Assembly: GCF_003255815.1 (NCBI RefSeq)
Contig: NC_037686.1
Location: forward strand, 54,037,888-54,101,887
Direction: 5' to 3'
DNA from: Theropithecus gelada
Lineage: Eukaryota; Chordata; Mammalia; Primates; Cercopithecidae
Length of the DNA stretch: 64,000 nucleotides
A model generated the notes under the pieces. It did no database searches. It was not told the origin of the DNA and was given only the letters and a program-made list of their open reading frames with translations. The position numbers and the translations under genes are program-made. Positions 34,408 to 45,829 of the stretch are shown in pieces (position 1 is the first letter of the stretch; every line of letters starts with the position of its first letter).

Positions 34408-37400
34408 GACACATTTAAAGCAGTGTGTTGAGGGAAATTTATAGCACTAAATGCCTATAAGAGAAAGTAGGAAAGATCTAAAATTGACACCCTAAAATCA
34501 CAATTAAAACAACTAAAGAAGCAAGAGCAAACACATTCAAAAGCTAGCAGAAGGCAAGAAATAACTAAGAGCAGAACTAAAGGAGATAGACACACAAAAA
34601 AACCTTCAAAAAATCAATGAATCCAGGAGCTGGTTTTTTGAAAAGATCAACAAGATTGATAGACCACTAGCAAGACTAATAAAGAAGAAAAGAGAGAAGA
34701 ATCAAAATAGATGCAATAAAAAGTGATAAAGGGGATATCACCACCAACCCCACAGAAATACAAACTACCATCAGAGAATACTATAAATACCTCTATGCAA
34801 ATAAACTAGAAAACCTAGAAGAAATGAATAAATTCCTGGACACATACACTCTCCCAAGACTAAACCAGGAAGAAGTTGAATCCTGAAATAGACCAACAGG
34901 CTCTGAAATTGAGGCAATAATTAAGAATCTAAGTTAAGTTGGGGGAAAACAGCAGAAATCTGGGATCAAGTAAGAAACAGGTCTTCTCAAATCATAATAT
35001 GAAAGCTAGGAAAAAATAAAAGGAAAGTAAACCAAACAATTCTTATGATCCTTTTCTTTTTATAAAAATGATGTCTTAACCATCCATTATAGTATGCACG
35101 AAATGAAAACAGAACAGGCAAATCATCTGTCGGGGCTTGGCAAGAAGCAGATGGGACTCTCAGGTTGGGTCAGGACTAAACGGATTCACAGCCGAATTTT
35201 ACCAGAGGTACAAGGAGGAGCTGCTACCATTCCTTCTGAAACTATTCCAATCAACAGAAAAAGAGGGAATCCTCCCTAAGTCATTTTATGAGGCCAGTAT
35301 CATACTGATACCAAAGCTTGGCAGAGACACAACAATAAAAGGGAATTTTAGACCAATATCCCTGATAAACATTGATGCAAAAATCCTCAATAAAATACTG
35401 GCAAACCGAATCCAGCAGCACATCAAAAAGCTTATCCACCATGATCAAGTGGACTTCATCCCTGGGATGCAAGGCTGGTTCAACATATGCAACTCATTAT
35501 GTAATCCAGCATATAAACAGAACCAAAGTCAAAAACCACATGATTATCTCAATAGATGCAGAAAAGGTCTTTGACAAAATTTCAACAGCCCTTCATGCTA
35601 AAAACTCTCAATGAATTTGATATTGATGGAACATACCTCAAAATAGTAACAGCTATTTATGATAAACCCACAGCCAATATCATACTGAATGGGCAAAAAC
35701 TAGAAGCATTCCCCTAGAAAACTGGCACAAGACAGGGATGCCCTCTCTCACCACTCCTACTCAACATAGTGGTGGAAGTTCTTGCCAGGGCAATCAGACA
35801 AGAGAAAGAAATAAAGGTTACTGAACTGGGAAAACAGGAAGTCCAACTGTCCCTGTTTGCAGATGACATGATTATATATTTAGAAATCCCCATCGTCTCA
35901 GCCCAAAATCTCCTTAAGCTGATAAGCAACTTCAGAAAAGTCTCAGGATACAAAATTAATGTGCAAAAATCACAAGCATTCTTATACACCAGTAACAGAC
36001 AAGCAGAGAGCCAAATCATGAATGAACTCCCATTGACAACTGCTTTAAAGAGAATAAAATACCTAGGAATCCAACTTACAAGGGATGTAAAGGACCTCTT
36101 CAAGGAGAACTACAAACCACTGCTCAATGAAATAAAAGACGACACAAAACAAATGGAAGAACATTCCATGCTCATGGATAGGAAGAATCAATATCGTGAA
36201 AATGCCCATACTGCCCAAGGTAATATATAGATCCAATGCCATCCCCATTAAGCTACCAATGACTTTCTTCACAGAATTGGAAAAAACTACTTTAAAGTTC
36301 ATATGGAACCAAAAAAGAGCCCGCATTGCCAAGACAATCCTAAGTCAAAAGAACAAAGCTGGAGGCATCACGCTACCTAACTTCAAACTATACTACAAGG
36401 CTACAGTAACCAAAAGAGCATGGTACTGGTACCAAAACAGAGATATAGACCAATGGAACAGAATAGAGCCCTCAGAAATAATACCACACATCTACAGCCA
36501 TCTGATCTTTGACAAACCTGACAAAAACAAGAAATGGGGAAAAGATTCCCTATTTAATAAATGGTGCTGGAAAACTGGCTAGCCGTAAGTAGAAAGCTGA
36601 AACTAGATCCCTTCCTTACACCTTATAGAAAAATTAATTCAAGATGGATTAGAGACTTAAAACGTTAGACCTAAAACTATAAAAACCCTAGAAGAAAATT
36701 TAGGCAATGCCATTCAGGACATAGGCATGGGCAAGGACTTCATGTCTAAAACACCAAAAGCAACGGCAATGAAAGCCAAAATTGACAAATGGGATCTAAT
36801 TTAAAGAGCTTCTGTACAGCAAAATAAACTACCATCAGAGTGAACAGGCAACCTACAGAATGGAAGAAAATTTTTGCAATCTACTCATCTGACAAAGGGG
36901 TAATATTCAGAACCTTCAAAGTACTCAAACAAATTTACAAGAAAAAAACAAACAACCCCATCCAAAAGTGGGCAAAGGATATGAACAGACACTTCCCAAA
37001 AGAAGACATTTATGCTGCCAACAGACACATGAAAAAATGCTCATCATCACTAGCTATCACAGAAATGCAAATCAAAACCACAATGAGATACCATCTCACA
37101 CCAGTTAGAATGGCGATCATCAAGAAGTCAGGAAACAACAGATGATGGAGAGGATGTGGAAAAATAGGAACACTTTTACACTGTTGGTGGGACTGTAAAC
37201 TAGTTTAACCATTGTGGAAGACAGTGTGGCGATTCCTCAAGGATCTAGAACTAGAAATATCATTTGACCCAGCCATCCCATTACTGGTATATACCCAAAG
37301 GATTATAAATCATGCTGCTATAAAGACACATGCACATGTGTGTTTATTGCGACACTATTCACAATAGCAAAGTCTTGGAACCAACCCACATGTCCATCAA

Positions 37401-37582
37401 TGACAGACTGAATTAAGAAAATGTGGCAAATATACACCATGGAATACTATGCAGCCATAAAAAAGAATGAGTTCACGTCCTTTGTAGGGACATGGATGCA
37501 GCTGGAAACCATCATTCTCAGCAAACTATTGCAAGAACAGAAAACCAAACACCACATATTCTCACTCATAGGTGGGAAGTGA
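34408..37582 (+). pseudogene. L1 ORF2 remainder (reverse transcriptase and C-terminal region), broken
   Basis: This continues ORF2 through the reverse transcriptase and C-terminal domain to the native end near 37,580-37,582 (tga in 'ggtgggaagtga'). The RT active-site motif FADD is retained at 35,866-35,877 (LSLFADDM). Open pieces at 35,137-35,574, 35,769-36,230, 36,196-36,582 and 36,840-37,145 lie in different frames. The first is chimeric: its opening residues are read from the 240-base insert before L1 sequence (GLNGFTAEFYQRYKEEL). Not functional. Confidence 0.9.
34933..35172 (+). repeat. 240-base templated insert in the L1 ORF2 (copy of 20,897-21,136)
   Basis: L1 text ends at 'aattaagaatct' and resumes at 'ggactaaacggattcacagc'. 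The intervening 240 bases are not L1 but match 20,897-21,136, same orientation, no gaps, 8 mismatches. About 20 bases of L1 expected between the junctions are missing. A 2-base overlap (ca) is possible at the right junction. There is no poly(A) tail or target duplication. Confidence 0.92.
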
Positions 37583-37795
37583 ACAATGAGAACACTTGGA
37601 CACAGGAAGGGGAACACCACACACTGGGGCCTGTTGTGGGTGGGGGAAGCGGGAAGGGATATCATTAGGAGATATACCTAATGTAAATGATGAGTTAATG
37701 GGTGCCATACGAACATAGAACATGTACACATATGTAACAAACCTGCACGTTGTGCACATGTACCCTAGAACTTAAAGTATAATAATAATAAATAA

Positions 37796-37809
37796 AAGGA
37801 CCTAAATCT
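37796..37809 (+). repeat. Right target-site duplication of the young L1
   Basis: Exact copy of 31,472-31,485; the old L1 resumes immediately ('agaacctaaaactatg'). Confidence 0.95.
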
Positions 37810-38549
37810 AGAACCTAAAACTATGAAAAATCTAGAAGATAACATTGGAACAACCCTTCTAGACATTGGCTTAGGCAAGGATTTCATATCCAAGAACCCA
37901 AAAGCAAATGCAATAAAAACTAAGATAAATAGCTGGGACTTAATTAAACTAAAGAGCTTTTGCATGGCAAAGGGAACAGTCAGCAGAGTAAACAGACAAC
38001 CCAAGTGGAAGAAAATCTTCACCATCTGTATATCTGACAAAGGACTGAACAAATTAGTAAGAAAAAAAAAATCCCCATCAAAAAGTGGGCCAAAGACATG
38101 AATAGACAATTCTCAAAAGAAGATACACAAATGGCCAAAAACCATATGAAAAAAATGCTCAATATCACTAATGATCAGGGAAATGCAAATCAAAACCACC
38201 GTGTGATACCACTGTACTCCTGCAAGAATGGCTATAATCGAAAAACCAAAAAAACAGTAGATTTTGACGTGGTTGCGGTGATCTGGGAACACTTCTACAA
38301 TGCTGGTGGGAATGTAAACTAGTACAGCCCATATAGAAAACAGTGTGGAGACTCCTTAAAGAACTAAAAGTAGAACTACCGTTTGATCCAGCAATCCCAC
38401 TACTGGGTATCTATCCAGAGGAAATGAAGTCATTATATGAAAATGATAATTGCACACGCATATTTATAGCAGCACAATTCGCAACTGCAAAAATATGGAA
38501 CAACCCAAATGTGCATCAATCAATGAATGGATAAAGAAACTATGATGTG

Positions 38550-38551
<2 letters not shown>
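37810..38551 (+). mobile_element. Old L1, 3' portion of ORF2, 3' end missing
   Basis: This is the continuation of the old L1 ORF2 after the nested insertion ('gacattggcttaggcaagga', 'aagtgggccaaagacatgaa', 'gtaaactagtacagcccata', 'tcaatgaatggataaagaaa'). It stops at a CA repeat at 38,552, short of the end of ORF2, with no 3'UTR or poly(A). The matching 3' text is instead found at 30,585-30,701 inside this same L1. Open fragments at 37,823-38,101 and 38,098-38,322 are pseudogene pieces. Confidence 0.88.
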
Positions 38552-38585
<34 letters not shown>

Positions 38586-38651
38586 TATATATATCGCATA
38601 TATATGATATGCGATATATATATATGTGCATGCACGCACGTGCACACACAC
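38552..38651. repeat. (CA)n plus AT palindrome plus alternating purine-pyrimidine tract
   Basis: A (CA)n of about 31 bases is followed by a perfect 17-base inverted repeat (38,585-38,601 and 38,607-38,623) with a 5-base loop, and then alternating purine-pyrimidine sequence to 38,651 (gtgcatgcacgcacgtgcac within it). Such DNA can form a cruciform or Z-DNA and is break-prone. Confidence 0.92.
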
Positions 38652-38684
38652 TACGGAGCACTCATAAGAGCCCTGTGGTATAAG

Positions 38685-38850
38685 CACTACCAGTATACTA
38701 TCCCTTTTTTTTTGGCAAGGAAACCGAGGCACTGTAGGTTTAAATAATATGCACAAAGTTACATGTAGGCACTGGAATTTGAAGGCAAGAAGTGACAGGT
38801 CAGCATCTAGACTTTTTGCCACCATGCCATCATGCTCAGTATGGTTTCAG
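38685..38850 (-). mobile_element. MIR SINE fragment, antisense
   Basis: 'ggcaaggaaaccgaggcact', 'aatatgcacaaagttacatg' and 'gcactggaatttgaaggcaa' follow the reverse-complemented MIR order. Confidence 0.65.
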
Positions 38851-39509
38851 CTACAGTGAACAATGGTGCTGGTGGGAAACAGACACGCTACTAACACAGC
38901 AATTTCATTCTCTTGAGAGAAAATCCACAATCCCAAATCAAGTGCAGTCTTTCAAATTCCAGCCTAGGTGCTAATAACCTAGATGATACATGCATGATAT
39001 AGGAAGCAAAGACAGATAATAATGGACCCTGAGATATAATCTAATCCTCTCCTTTAGTACACCAAGGCTAGGGGAGCCCCACTGACCAGCTGCCCTAAAA
39101 CCCAATTTGATTGGCGCTAGAACTGCAGGAGACAATGGCTGAGCAGCATAGATAACTGGAAGGTGTTTGCTATTTTTTTTTTCTTGACAATAAAGATCAG
39201 AATATTATATACAAATCTCCAATACCTTTTTATGTTTCCTTGGAAACAGTCCAGCCTCAGGACAAAGACTCAGGAACAGCTGCTGATGGCAAATCAGCCT
39301 GCAGAGTTGTGTGCACAGAGATCTCTGCCACCCACCCCATGTCAATTTCCAACTCCTCCATCCCTACACCAACGCCCCCACACACACACACACATACATG
39401 GTCTGGTGTGAGAATGTTATACAGATGTTTTGACCATGACCTCTTCCTTTATTTCATTCAAGCACTTCACCGACAGTGTCCAAAATACCACCCAACTGTC
39501 AGCATAGTT
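38851..39509. other. Noncoding DNA with a short CA repeat
   Basis: No gene is seen. A short (CA)n lies at about 39,377-39,395. An ORF at 39,240-39,638 runs through it and has no domain. Confidence 0.5.
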
Positions 39510-39775
39510 TTAAAGAATTTGGCTCTGGAGTTGCTATTCTTGGGGTCAGTCATAGCTGCCTCTTATCAGCTGTTTAATTTTAAGTTAGTGGTTTTGTCCT
39601 CTCTGTGCTCAGTTTGGAAACCTATAAAATGGAAATAGTAATAATACTTCCTTCCATTGGCAGGTGGGGAGTGGATTTATATTAGCTAATATAAATGCAT
39701 TTTGTAGAGCTCTTAGCTGGGATAGTAGAGCTTAACATATGACAGCTATTTATTAAATATCTAAAATGTTCTGGC
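39510..39775 (+). mobile_element. MIR SINE
   Basis: 'ttggctctggagttgctatt', 'cagctgtttaattttaagtt', 'ctctgtgctcagtttggaaa', 'cctataaaatggaaatagta' and a worn tail follow the MIR order. Confidence 0.8.
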
Positions 39776-40226
39776 TAATTCTGGCTATGTCAATCAGAGA
39801 AAACTTGTTTAACCTCTCAAATTTAATTATTTATTTGTAAAAGACAGATGACATCTACTGATTATGGTTTGGGGAAGCATTAAATAACATAACATAAGTA
39901 AAGATTATTTAGGCACTAAATTAACGTTAACTAGTTCTAAAGCTTTCCAGGTATTCGCTCATAGGCAAGACTTCGATGAAATTAATCTACTCCTAATGAC
40001 CCTGGTATAAAGTCTCCAGTTTCTCACCTCTCAGGCAAGAGAAGCATTTTGAATGAGTTTTCCTATTCTTGAGAAGTCTGTCAAACAATTAATGCAATTT
40101 TTGTAATAGGCTAGTTTTTAAAAATCTGCTGATTACTAATTGTTCACAAATATTTTGTGTCATCTTCTGAATAACTCAGTGCTACGAAAACTTTTTTAAT
40201 ATAAGAAAAGTAAGGATTTGGTTCAA
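39776..40226. other. Noncoding DNA, no gene seen
   Basis: AT-rich; nothing recognised. Confidence 0.5.
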
Positions 40227-40534
40227 TTTTTTTTTTTTTTTTTTTTTGAGACAGGGTCTCTCTCTCTGCAACCCAGGCTGGAGCACTATGGTGCAATCAT
40301 AGTCCACTGCAACCTTGAACTCCTAGGCTCAAGAGATAGTCCCATGTCAGCCTCCTGAGTAGCTGGAACTGCAGGCACACCCAGCTATTTGTTTTTTTAT
40401 TATTTTATTTTTTTGTAGAGACAAAGTCTTGCTTTGTTGCACAGGCTGGTCTCAAACTCCTGGGCTCAAGCTATCCTCCCACCTCAGCCTCCCAAAGTGC
40501 TGGGATTAGAGGCATGAGCCCCCACCCTGACTAG
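40227..40534 (-). mobile_element. AluJ-type SINE, antisense
   Basis: A T-run of about 21 bases precedes 'gagacagggtctctctctct', then 'ctggagcactatggtgcaat', a T-rich linker, and 'gcctcccaaagtgctgggat'. 'tcctaggctcaagagatagt' and 'tcctgggctcaagctatcct' are features of older J-type copies. Confidence 0.93.
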
Positions 40535-41639
40535 ACATTTACTCTTACGTGTTAATTTCAAACAAAGATTTTCGAACACCCACTTTGCAACCAAAGACAC
40601 TAAACAAAAAGCTGACAACCAGTAACTTGAAGACTGAGACAAAAATCATTGTTTGCTAACTGGGTGATACATCATTCTGCACAGAACTTCAGTGTGTCCT
40701 CAGAATATGAGGAAGAGAATTAGCACTATATCAGGTTTTTAGACTTTCTTCATATTAAACAAGCCCTACAATGCCCATTGATCTGCATTTAGACAAGTTC
40801 TGAATTTAGACAACAGCCAGCATCTGGGCGGAAATGAAGAATCATGAAACAGTAAATTATATTCACAAATTGCATAACCTCTGTTCTTTGGGGTTCCAAA
40901 TGAATACAATGAGCAATTACATGCCCATCAGATGCTCAAGATAACGATAGATTTCCAGAAATCAGGGAGATTAACAATTTTGTTGAGTAAGACCAGACAC
41001 AGAAATTTATAAAGGAAGAAGGATAAAGATCAAAGCTTCAAAAGAATAAAAGAGCACCATAAAAATCGTAAGCCATTTAAAATATTTACTCATTTTCAGC
41101 TCTCTCTACAGGCACTTGAAGGTCATTTGAAGAAAAACTAAAATAATGAAATTACATTCTCAGTGTAAGAGCTTTGTAGTATAAAGCGGAATTTAAAAGT
41201 GCCAAACACAGATACGAAGACGAGAGAGTCATATTAAAACCCTACATAAAGGACAGCAAGGAAGTTACAAGGGGAGGAGGGGGTGTTAAATGTGAGAATT
41301 AATAGTTAGGCTTTTTCCTGGCCCCAAATACTTTGGCCTCAGAGTTAAATTAATTAGAAGATATAAAAACATAAAAAGGCTTTCTTTGTATATGTAACAC
41401 AGAGAAGAGAGATTAAAAACTCCCATGGGTCAGAAACACAATCATTACAAACTGAATTTCTGGGCCATTGTGGCTCCTCTCTTCCCAGCACAAAGCCTTC
41501 TGTCTCTGTCCAAGCCATTGGACTCTACTTTTAATATTCCCTTGGGGATAGAGTGCTCTCTTCTTTCACTATGGCCTGTGTCTATAACCAGGAACTTGTT
41601 TCAAAAGTCTGAGCCAACGATGGTTTTTGCATTGACAGA
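40535..41639. other. Noncoding DNA, no gene seen
   Basis: AT-rich, no recognised repeat. A G-rich patch (gaggagggggtg) lies near 41,275-41,286. Confidence 0.5.
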
Positions 41640-42185
41640 CATATGAGAAGCTACAACTCTGCATTAATCAAGATAGCCTTCAGGGTCCCTCAGCTTGACT
41701 AAAGTTTAGACAGGTATCTTCCTAACTGTAGGCCCCACCTCCCTTTTCTTAAAGCATTTACTTTTAAAAACCTGTAATTGCAAATTCTTTCTCTGGCCCT
41801 TTGAAATGTAAATAAATCTTCCAGTCTCTTACCAGTTTTACAACTCAGGACTGTCTTTCATAAGGACCTGGGAGCCATCTCCTTGAAATGAAATCATCAA
41901 GAAAGACAGTGTGTCTTCCTCCCAGTCTCCGAGGAATGGTAGGAAGCTAACTTCAAGTGATAAGCATCAACTAGTAAACACAATGGAACGTAACCACACT
42001 GACTAACCCTCCCGCTAAGTTCCTCCAGGACTCTCCCACCAGCTTACCCCAGTGCTTAAAAAACTCCTGCCTTTTGTTTCAGCAGAATTGAGTTCAGTCT
42101 CTCTCCCCTATTGCAATAGTCTTAAATAAAGCCTATGTTGCTATTTAACTCTAAACTTAAAATCTGGTGCAATTTTTCCTTGATG
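41640..42185 (+). mobile_element. Probable solo LTR of an ERV1-type element
   Basis: LTR-like organisation: a U3-like region ('aggccccacctcccttttct', 'ttaaaaacctgtaattgcaa'), a possible TATA-like 'cttaaaaaactcctgcc' near 42,055, 'ttgagttcagtctctctccc', and a polyadenylation signal AATAAA near 42,125 within 'cttaaataaagcctatgttg'. There is no internal retroviral sequence. I recall similar LTRs in the MER50/MER65 group but am unsure of the family and the left boundary. Confidence 0.6.
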
Positions 42186-44219
42186 GAATACAGGGTTTCT
42201 AATGAATTGTTGGATATCTTTTACCTTGTTAAGAGAATTTCATAATCAAGTGAAATAAAAATATTTAAAGTATACATGCAATAATGCATTTGATGCCAAT
42301 ATTTTAAGTGACAAATAGTTACTTCGATATACTTTGAGAAAAGTGACAATTAACAGTGTGACACAGGACAGTATCCTGTCTAGAAAGCTAAGGGGGTAGA
42401 GACATTTTAGAAAGACAGAATGATCAACACAGTCACATGTACAGAGCCGCCCAGTGCAATAAGGCAAAAAATGACTGCCAGAGTGACCTTCCCAAAACAA
42501 TTCTAGTTAAAGAGTGTCGTTGAATATAAGGCAGAAGAGAAGAAAAGGAAAAAGGAGGAATAAACCAGCTTCTCATGACAACTGCTAACGTAATGACAAA
42601 TCTGATATTTTTGTCTTGGTTCTACAGTGTCTGAAGGATAAGACCTGGAATACGAGCCTCACGTGGCTAAGCACAGCACATATTTCCAAATGCTGCCTCT
42701 AATAATCAAAGTGCCTTCCAAGTCAGTATGCAGAGGACCAAGGCAACAAAACAATTGGTGAAACAGCTGAGTGGGATGGAACTGAACACATCCAGGAGGC
42801 AACAACTACGTGGGCTGACAGTGAAATTTTAACAGATTACAGAAAGAAAAAGAAACTGCTTAAGTCTGTTGCTTATATTTGGTCCGCAAAGGAGTTTGAT
42901 ATTCAGAGTGATAACCACTGACCAAACATTGGTAAGAGGTAAATGAAGTTTATATTTGGTGGAGAGGTTGTTAGGGAATAGCTGCACTAAATAAGAGTTC
43001 AAATTCTTCTTCCCATTGAGCAACTGAATATGGTCCCTGTGACTCTGTAACGGATGGTGAAAAACTAACATTCTTGAAGAGCAGAAGTTGTGGAGAACTC
43101 GAAAGTAATTATTTAGTAAAAATTAGACCTCAAAATATCATTCCAAAAAGTACTTACTCAGTACAAAGGAGAAAAGATATCTCTACACTGGAGAAACTTG
43201 GTGGATGCCACTTTAACCAAGAGATCAACTTAAAATCACCAATCATGGGACAAAGGGACATCACCTGTCTCCTGATGTAATATGCTTAGAAAGACACACC
43301 ATCTATGTAGTATTCTTGACAAAAATGTTTCACCAGAATCTGATCATGAAGAAACAATCAGATAAATCCAGATACAGAAACATTTTGCAAAATAATCGTA
43401 CTGAACTCCCCAAAATTCTTCAATGTCATGAAAGCTGTAAAAGGAAGGGAAACTATTTTAGACTTAAGGAGACCAAAAAGGCACAACAACTAAAAACAAC
43501 ATACTAACCTCATTTGGATAGTGCTCTGAAAAACATTACGTGGCAGTGGGTAAATCTGAATATGAACTATATATTACATAATATATTAATAATAAATTTC
43601 TTGAAAGTGATATTATATTGCAGTATATTTAAAAATTCTTCTTTGCTGTCTTCCCCTTGTTCTCAAACAATTCAGCAAAATTATACATATGTATATTACA
43701 AAGTTTAATTGTAAGCAAGATTCTATTAAAAACTACTAAGAGCTTAGAAGAAGAAATCAAGTTTACTAGAAACTGGTCGCCTACTTACTAAATTAAGTTA
43801 GACTCATTTTTGAGAGCTTAGAAAAGCTATTTCAGGGAAATAAAATTGAATTTAGTTTTTTATTCAAAATTCAAAAATGCAAGTAATGTCTATCCTGATA
43901 TCATATAGACAACCTAAAGAAATATGAGTTGAATGGTCATATAGCAAACTGAATTCGATTTTCTCTGAATGGACATAATTCAAAGGGTTGACACTGGCCT
44001 GAAAGGAGCTCTCTAGTATTATGATACAGGAGTCTAGCCATTCATTGGATGAAAGCATAGATGGCATGCTAACAAAATTTGTTAATGATAGTGACAAATA
44101 TTCTCTGTAGCACAGTTTTAAATCCCAAAGGTCTTGATAGGCTAAGTGGTTGAAACCATTAACATGGTAGTTAACAAAAATTAATCAAAGGTCCATTACT
44201 GTCAATTAGTCAATATATA
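42186..44219. other. Unassigned noncoding DNA
   Basis: No gene is recognised. Two adjacent plus-strand ORFs (43,074-43,280, 68 residues; 43,316-43,507, 63 residues) are lysine-rich, lack domains and have no conserved neighbours. A degenerate processed copy of something is possible but unsupported. Confidence 0.4.
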
Positions 44220-44690
44220 CGAATTGGACATGTGCCAGAAAGTGGGAATAGAAAAGTAAATCCAAAGGTCATAGAGCTTTTGATCTTGCATGAAAATTAC
44301 ACACTTAAAACAATGATGACTGAGATGAGTACATGAAGGTAGAAGCAGAGACCTTGGATGTGTGTATCAGGAAGATCTAACCTAAATAGAAAGTCAGGAA
44401 AGGCTGCCCATAGGATGCAGTGTACATGCCCAAAACTTTAGGGTGTTCTGGGAATAAATAATCAAAGGGAAAGGTGTCACAGGATAGGAGTGAGGGGAAG
44501 CAGAGCAGAGGGAAGGGGAATACACCAATATGACAGACGGAGTATGTGCAAAGGCCTTAAGGATGTGGGGCTGTGGCATATTAATCAGCAAGAGAGATCC
44601 AGTGTGGCAAGAACAGAGGGAGTAAAGGGAGGTAACTGCAAAGAAATACAGGATAGAAGAGGCAACCCTAAAGGCAACATGAGCCAAATG
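44220..44690 (+). repeat. Ancient LINE-derived repeat (class uncertain)
   Basis: 'atgtgccagaaagtgggaat', 'caggaaaggctgcccatagg' and 'tatgtgcaaaggccttaagg' resemble the old repeat seen at 18.4 and 19.5 kb. Boundaries approximate. Confidence 0.4.
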
Positions 44691-44819
44691 GCATCACAGG
44701 TTTAATTGACTCTAATTTCATCATGATTCAAGATTGCAATGAAGTTCCTCTAGGTTCCAACATCCAAAACAAGGGTGATGAGGTTCTGCTCTGAGCATTG
44801 TCAATCACACCCAACTGTA

Positions 44820-44942
44820 TTTTTTTTTTTTTTGAGACAGAGTCTTGCTGTTTCCCAGTGTGATCTTAAACTCCTGGCCTCAAACGATCGTCCTGCCTCA
44901 GCCTCCCAAGTAGCTGGAACTATAGGCATGTCCCACTGGGCC
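44820..44942 (-). mobile_element. Alu-related monomer fragment, antisense
   Basis: A T-run of 14 bases, 'gagacagagtcttgctgttt', then 'cttaaactcctggcctcaaa', 'gcctcagcctcccaagtagc' and 'ccactgggcc'. It covers only one arm, with an internal deletion, so it is either a free left monomer or a deleted old Alu. Confidence 0.8.
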
Positions 44943-44967
44943 GCACACATCCAACTTTAAATTTGTG

Positions 44968-45182
44968 CTAACACTGGGCACACTGGGACATAAAGATGGG
45001 AACAACAGACACTGGGGACTCCAAAAGGTGTGAGGGAGGGAGTGGGGCAAGGGCTAAAAAACTTCCTACTGGGTATCAGCTAGGGGATTGGATCAAGAGA
45101 AGCCCAAACCTCAACATCATGCAATATACCCTTGTAACAAACCTGCACATGTACCTCTGAATCTAATTTTTAAAAAATGTTG
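44968..45182 (+). mobile_element. L1PB/L1MA-type L1 3' end
   Basis: 3'UTR only: 'acactggggactccaaaagg', 'agaagcccaaacctcaacat', 'catgcaatatacccttgtaa', 'caaacctgcacatgtacctc' and 'tgaatctaattttt'. A strongly 5'-truncated copy older than the L1PA copies in this window. Confidence 0.85.
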
Positions 45183-45269
45183 ACATATAAGAAATTAAAT
45201 AAATAATAAATCTGTGTTTAGTTCACACAAATTCATAGCACTCTGTATATTGAGGCCAATTGAAATCCC

Positions 45270-45625
45270 AACAAAGTATTACAGAATTAGGAAGTACATC
45301 ACCTAAAGAGAAAAAGAGGAAAGATTCCAGGAGGCATGATAACTATCTTTAAGTATCTGAAGAGTCATCTGTGAAATAGAAATCGTAGCTCATATGTGTT
45401 TATCAAGAGTGAATGAATGGGGTTCTACAACGTATTTTTAGTTCAGTCTTTGGAAGACTTACTAACAGGTCCTGGCTGAAAACGGAATGGCTGTCTGGGG
45501 AAATGCTGAGGCTCCCAGGCTGACTGATAAATGGGCAAGGAATTTTTACAGAATTCTTGTCCTTGATCTAGATCATTAATAGGTCTTCCTCCAATCATCC
45601 AGAGATTCTATAATTCTGTGACAGT
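45270..45625 (+). mobile_element. CR1/L3-type LINE 3' remnant
   Basis: 'taactatctttaagtatctg', 'aagagtcatctgtgaaatag', 'tgatctagatcattaatagg' and the end 'gagattctataattctgtga' match the typical order of CR1/L3 3' ends. Very old. Confidence 0.55.
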
Positions 45626-45829
45626 GCCATTTCCATTATATTGGCAACATACGAAAGAGCTATTCAGAACATTCCAGTGGGAAGAACTTAAACGTGGCCA
45701 AACTAAAGAATTTGTAAAAATTAAACTGACATCTGTACCACAAGGTTAAGACTGAATCTTAAAAAGTAAAAATAAATTTAAAAATAAAATCTCAAAATGT
45801 AAAATAAAGGTAAAATTCATTTTTGTGAT

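Larger units (their letters stand above)
31486..37795 (+). mobile_element. Full-length L1PA element nested in the old L1
   Basis: The element has the full primate L1 plan: 5'UTR from 'ggtggcaccaagatggctga', ORF1 (32,478), ORF2 (33,544), 3'UTR with a G-rich tract near 37,636-37,656, and an AATAATAATAAATAAAA tail. Exact 14-base target-site duplications bound it (31,472-31,485 and 37,796-37,809). Its length, 6,310 bases, includes a 240-base foreign insert at 34,933-35,172. Both ORFs are broken, so it cannot move on its own. The 3'UTR and 5'UTR resemble L1PA5-L1PA8; the subfamily is from memory. Confidence 0.97.

Noticed and set aside
35137..35574. 145-residue ORF as a new chimeric gene
   Set aside because: It is a fragment of L1 reverse transcriptase joined to the 240-base insert; no promoter or full domain.
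38464..38825. ORFs with repeated V-C-V-C or H-T-H-T residues
   Set aside because: They translate the (CA)n microsatellite.
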